Under the pieces are notes generated by a model. That model was not told where the DNA came from and did not search any database. It worked only from the letters and a program-made list of their open reading frames with translations. DNA of 64,000 nt from Sipunculus nudus (taxonomy: Eukaryota > Annelida > Sipuncula > Golfingiida > Sipunculidae). The first letter of the stretch is position 1; each line of letters opens with the position of its first letter. The position numbers and the translations under genes were made by a program. Below are positions 61,323-64,000 of this stretch, piece after piece. The stretch spans positions 32,013,176 through 32,077,175 of the forward strand of contig CM049311.1 in the NCBI GenBank assembly GCA_026874595.1. Reading direction: 5' to 3'.

Positions 61323-63017
61323 CAGTGGCGGACCTAAGGGGGGGGGGGGGGGCAGGGGCGGTCCGCTCCGGGCTAAAGATGTTAGGGGGCGCGGCATTTT
61401 GATGAATCAATAAAATGAAATGATATGAGCAATTACTCAAAAGTACGAGTTTATAGGTACAAATTTGACTTAATTTAATTATTGGTTGGAAAATTTAAAT
61501 GCTTTAGCTGTATTATATCGTTTCAATTATTTCAGGAATATAATCTGGGCAATGGAAATGATTGCGAACGATCTCTATAGGGAATTAAGAAGAATACAGA
61601 CCTCTTGTCATGCTTTATTATCGGACCAGTCAACCATACAATACATGTATATCAAGGTCGTCTACGTTAACAGAAATCCCTAGGTAGCACTAACCCGTAA
61701 GAAACCCTGCCAAAAGACCAATGTCTTATAACGGGAAGGGGTGTCTCTCTTACATGTAACATGGAAAATGTTATAACAAATTATGTGGCTCTTTCCTTGG
61801 AATATTAAAAGAATTCCACTCTCGAATTCACAAAAATACCATGATATTTATAAAGTCTAAAACAAACTTAACTGCCTTTTTCCATGTTTACAACAGCCTC
61901 ATTAAAATGCGGACATTTACACTACCCTGAACCTATTGAGTATTAACTTTATTCCTGTTTTGTTTTTTGATTTACCACTGATTATAGACTTTGATGGTAA
62001 TAGGACCTGATCTTTTATATAACATAGTCCTTCACCCTGAACTATATGTTTATTTCATTTTTTAAATGGCAGATATGTATTTTAAATAGAAATATATTTT
62101 AAATGTCCGGGACTTTGGGTGATTCCCTCCTCTCTATGTAACACAGTAATATACGTTTATAGTATTATTGTTACCTTTTAGAGCTCAAAACTGAAATAAA
62201 GATATATTTGCCTGTACTTATAGTAATCGTTTCACTGCTTGAGCTATCATCAACAGACAATTGTTGTATGTTCTGTCATATACTTTTTAGTCAATTTCTC
62301 AATGCATAATATAATATATAATATATGTTCAATGAAATAATAATTTATAAACTTATAATTTAATTAAATACTTAATTGAATAAAAATATATATATAAGTA
62401 AATAAATTTAACTATGCAATAGATGTAGCCTTGAATTAAAGCGTGGTTTTTACTTTATGGATTTAAAATTAAACCTCACCTTTATCTAACATTTGACTTC
62501 TCATCTAAAAACATTGCTGCACGTGTAGTTGATCCTATATGCGATAACAAGAGGTGGAATTATAGAAGGGACAAGGTATTTATGTGCGTTGAGAATTGAA
62601 GAACACTCGCCAACTGAAGGTTTACCATGTTAAAATTAAGCTAAATTTAGGCTAAGCTTGTGTACATAAACAATTTAGTTACCACACAATTTGTGTATCC
62701 AATAGTGTACATGTAATGGTTGTTCATAGTTACGGTATATTTTTGCCTTTGGAGGTCATAATGATATATACTAGTTTGAAGTCCGAGCCATCATTTGATT
62801 TTCATTAGCAAATATAGGCGACTTACTTCAATGTGTGGCGAGCAATACCCTGTTAATGTATTCATTGATATAATCGCGTTGTTGTCAGCTAAAAGACTAT
62901 AACAATGATATTTGATGTGATATGGTTTTCATTTATTTTCCAGGTTTGTAAGTTTTTCTTAGAGGGGCGGCAATTTCTACGACCGCCCCTGTGGCAAATA
63001 GGCTAGGTACGCCGCTG
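61323..63017. mobile_element. Non-autonomous hAT-like transposon, 1.7 kb
   Basis: The left end CAGTGGCGGACCTAAG and right end GGCTAGGTACGCCGCTG are inverted repeats (about 15 bp, imperfect). Both sides carry the same 8-bp sequence CTGAATAT (61315-61322 and 63018-63025). An 8-bp target duplication with CAG-type ends fits hAT. A 16-17 base G run lies just inside the left end. No transposase frame. It lies in the 5' UTR intron of CBM2-like gene 4. Confidence 0.85.
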
Positions 63018-63471
63018 CTGAATATACGAAGACTAAGTTCGCATTTCACTGTACAGATGTATATTTTCTTGAGTAGACAGGTTTAATATTACATAAGTTA
63101 ACACATAGCCTTATTGTTTCTACATAAGATATTAATTTTGGAAATGGCCATAATTCAGTAAACGCACACTGCTTCAATGAGCAAAACCACTTGAGTTGAG
63201 GGAAAGGTATGGCTAGGCTCTTCCCTCCTGTGTCATTATATGAACAAATGCTTCCCTTAATATCCCATGTCACAATGATTTAAAATCCGTTGAATTTAAA
63301 ATATATCATGATGACGCAGATTATCCCCAAATGTAATGTTGCTCGGGCAGAGTTATAAATATGGAATACGTTGCGCATTTGGTTATACTTGTATAGAATT
63401 TGTTAATGTATTTTATGGTTTGTACAAACTTTAACTATTAACCTTTGACGAATGTGTTACTCTTTCACAGG

Positions 63472-63659
63472 ATGTTACTAGCCTCAGTGTTTCTGGTTGT
63501 TCTGGATGTTGCAGCAGCGAAGAAGAACGTTGATGTCTTCACCAGTTGGGGATCAAACAAACAGACCACATTCGAAGGAAACATCGACCTGACCTTAAAC
63601 TGTGAATGGAAAACTACCGTGTCATCTTAAAGTTTGACCGAGCTGTTTCTAACTTCCAG
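63472..63659 (+). pseudogene. CBM2-like gene copy 4, first coding exon with a 1-nt frameshift
   Basis: Acceptor TTTCACAG ends at 63470, ATG is at 63472, and the donor GTATAT follows 63659. It encodes a signal peptide (MLLASVFLVVLDVAAA) and KKNVDVFTSWGSNKQTTFEG, then reaches a stop at 63628-63630, because one G is missing in the TGGGAAAACTAC context found in copy 1. After the missing base the frame again encodes YRVILKFDRAVSNFQ up to the splice site. Exons 2 and 3 lie past the right edge. It is either a recent pseudogene or an assembly error at a short homopolymer. Confidence 0.75.
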
Positions 63660-64000
63660 GTATATGTATAAACATCTTTTTTTATATATATTTTCATATA
63701 ATTATATGAGGTTTGCTATAGATGAACCGAAATTGGTCAACGTGTTAGTTGAGACTACGAATGTCATGTTTCTAATTACGTTTAAATTTTCAAAAAATTG
63801 AAAAATTTAGGTGTAACTTTCCTAACATGCATGTCCGGTAGATTTGAAAGTTTATAAATGGCTTACAATGATAAAAACTTTTTTGGGGTCTGAAGTGACC
63901 ATTATTCGACTATGGCCCACTGAATTTAAACGACAATGACGGCTTAATGTTGATAAGTAGACCTAAGCCTTTAAAAGCCTTGGACATGTTAAACTTTCGG
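63660..64000 (+). other. Start of CBM2-like gene 4 intron 2 to window edge
   Basis: AT-rich intron sequence. The next exon is not reached. Confidence 0.6.

Noticed and set aside
1-64000. CRISPR arrays, operons, ribosome binding sites, replication origins
   Set aside because: The window is plainly animal nuclear DNA; the tandem repeats lack CRISPR-like unit and spacer structure.

Overview
The window is eukaryotic, AT-rich and intron-rich, with canonical GT..AG junctions, TATA and AATAAA signals and many short repeats with tandem cores. The gene content (NHLRC2, fructosamine-3-kinase, a CYP2-clan P450, an animal expansin and CBM2-like secreted proteins) and repeat styles commonly seen in clams and mussels point to a mollusc, most likely a bivalve. 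The species cannot be named from the sequence alone.

Layout. (1) 1-8022, + strand: the last three recognisable coding exons of NHLRC2; earlier exons lie left of the window. (2) 8023-14590: intergenic, mostly repeat families. (3) 14591-27418, + strand: a seven-exon fructosamine/ketosamine-3-kinase gene. Its last exon is present twice, at 23961-24211 and 27153-27418. Both start in the same phase, both encode the C-lobe with the DxxxSYGH-type segment, and each has its own stop, so the gene appears able to make two C-terminal isoforms. (4) 29172-63660: a cluster built from a repeated divergent pair, an expansin-like gene on the - strand facing a secreted tandem CBM2-like gene on the + strand. Pair 1 (29172-32893 and 33871-36367) is intact, with both TATA boxes visible about 0.9 kb apart. 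Pair 2 (41149-42308 and 43154-45725) is decayed on both sides. A CBM2-like remnant lies at 51241-52273. Pair 4 has only the promoter and first coding exon of an expansin (55762-58710) facing the start of a CBM2-like gene that runs off the right edge and carries a 1-nt frameshift. An intronless CYP2-clan P450 (47186-48682) sits inside the array.

The likely working unit of the cluster is plant or algal cell-wall handling. Expansins loosen cellulose and hemicellulose networks without hydrolysis, and CBM2 modules bind crystalline polysaccharide. Neither product shows a hydrolase domain. The co-oriented duplication of both genes and the conserved promoter block suggest co-inheritance and perhaps co-regulation as a secreted, non-catalytic wall-loosening module. 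This function is inference.

Mobile DNA is dense. It includes a hAT-like non-autonomous element with a perfect 8-bp target duplication (61323-63017), Harbinger-like MITEs with TNA duplications (31127-31430, 54748-55055, and one split by a later insertion at about 15471-17105), a solo LTR plus an LTR fragment, a 5'-truncated non-LTR retrotransposon, three tRNA-derived SINE-like copies, and several elements with internal 130-180 bp tandem cores.
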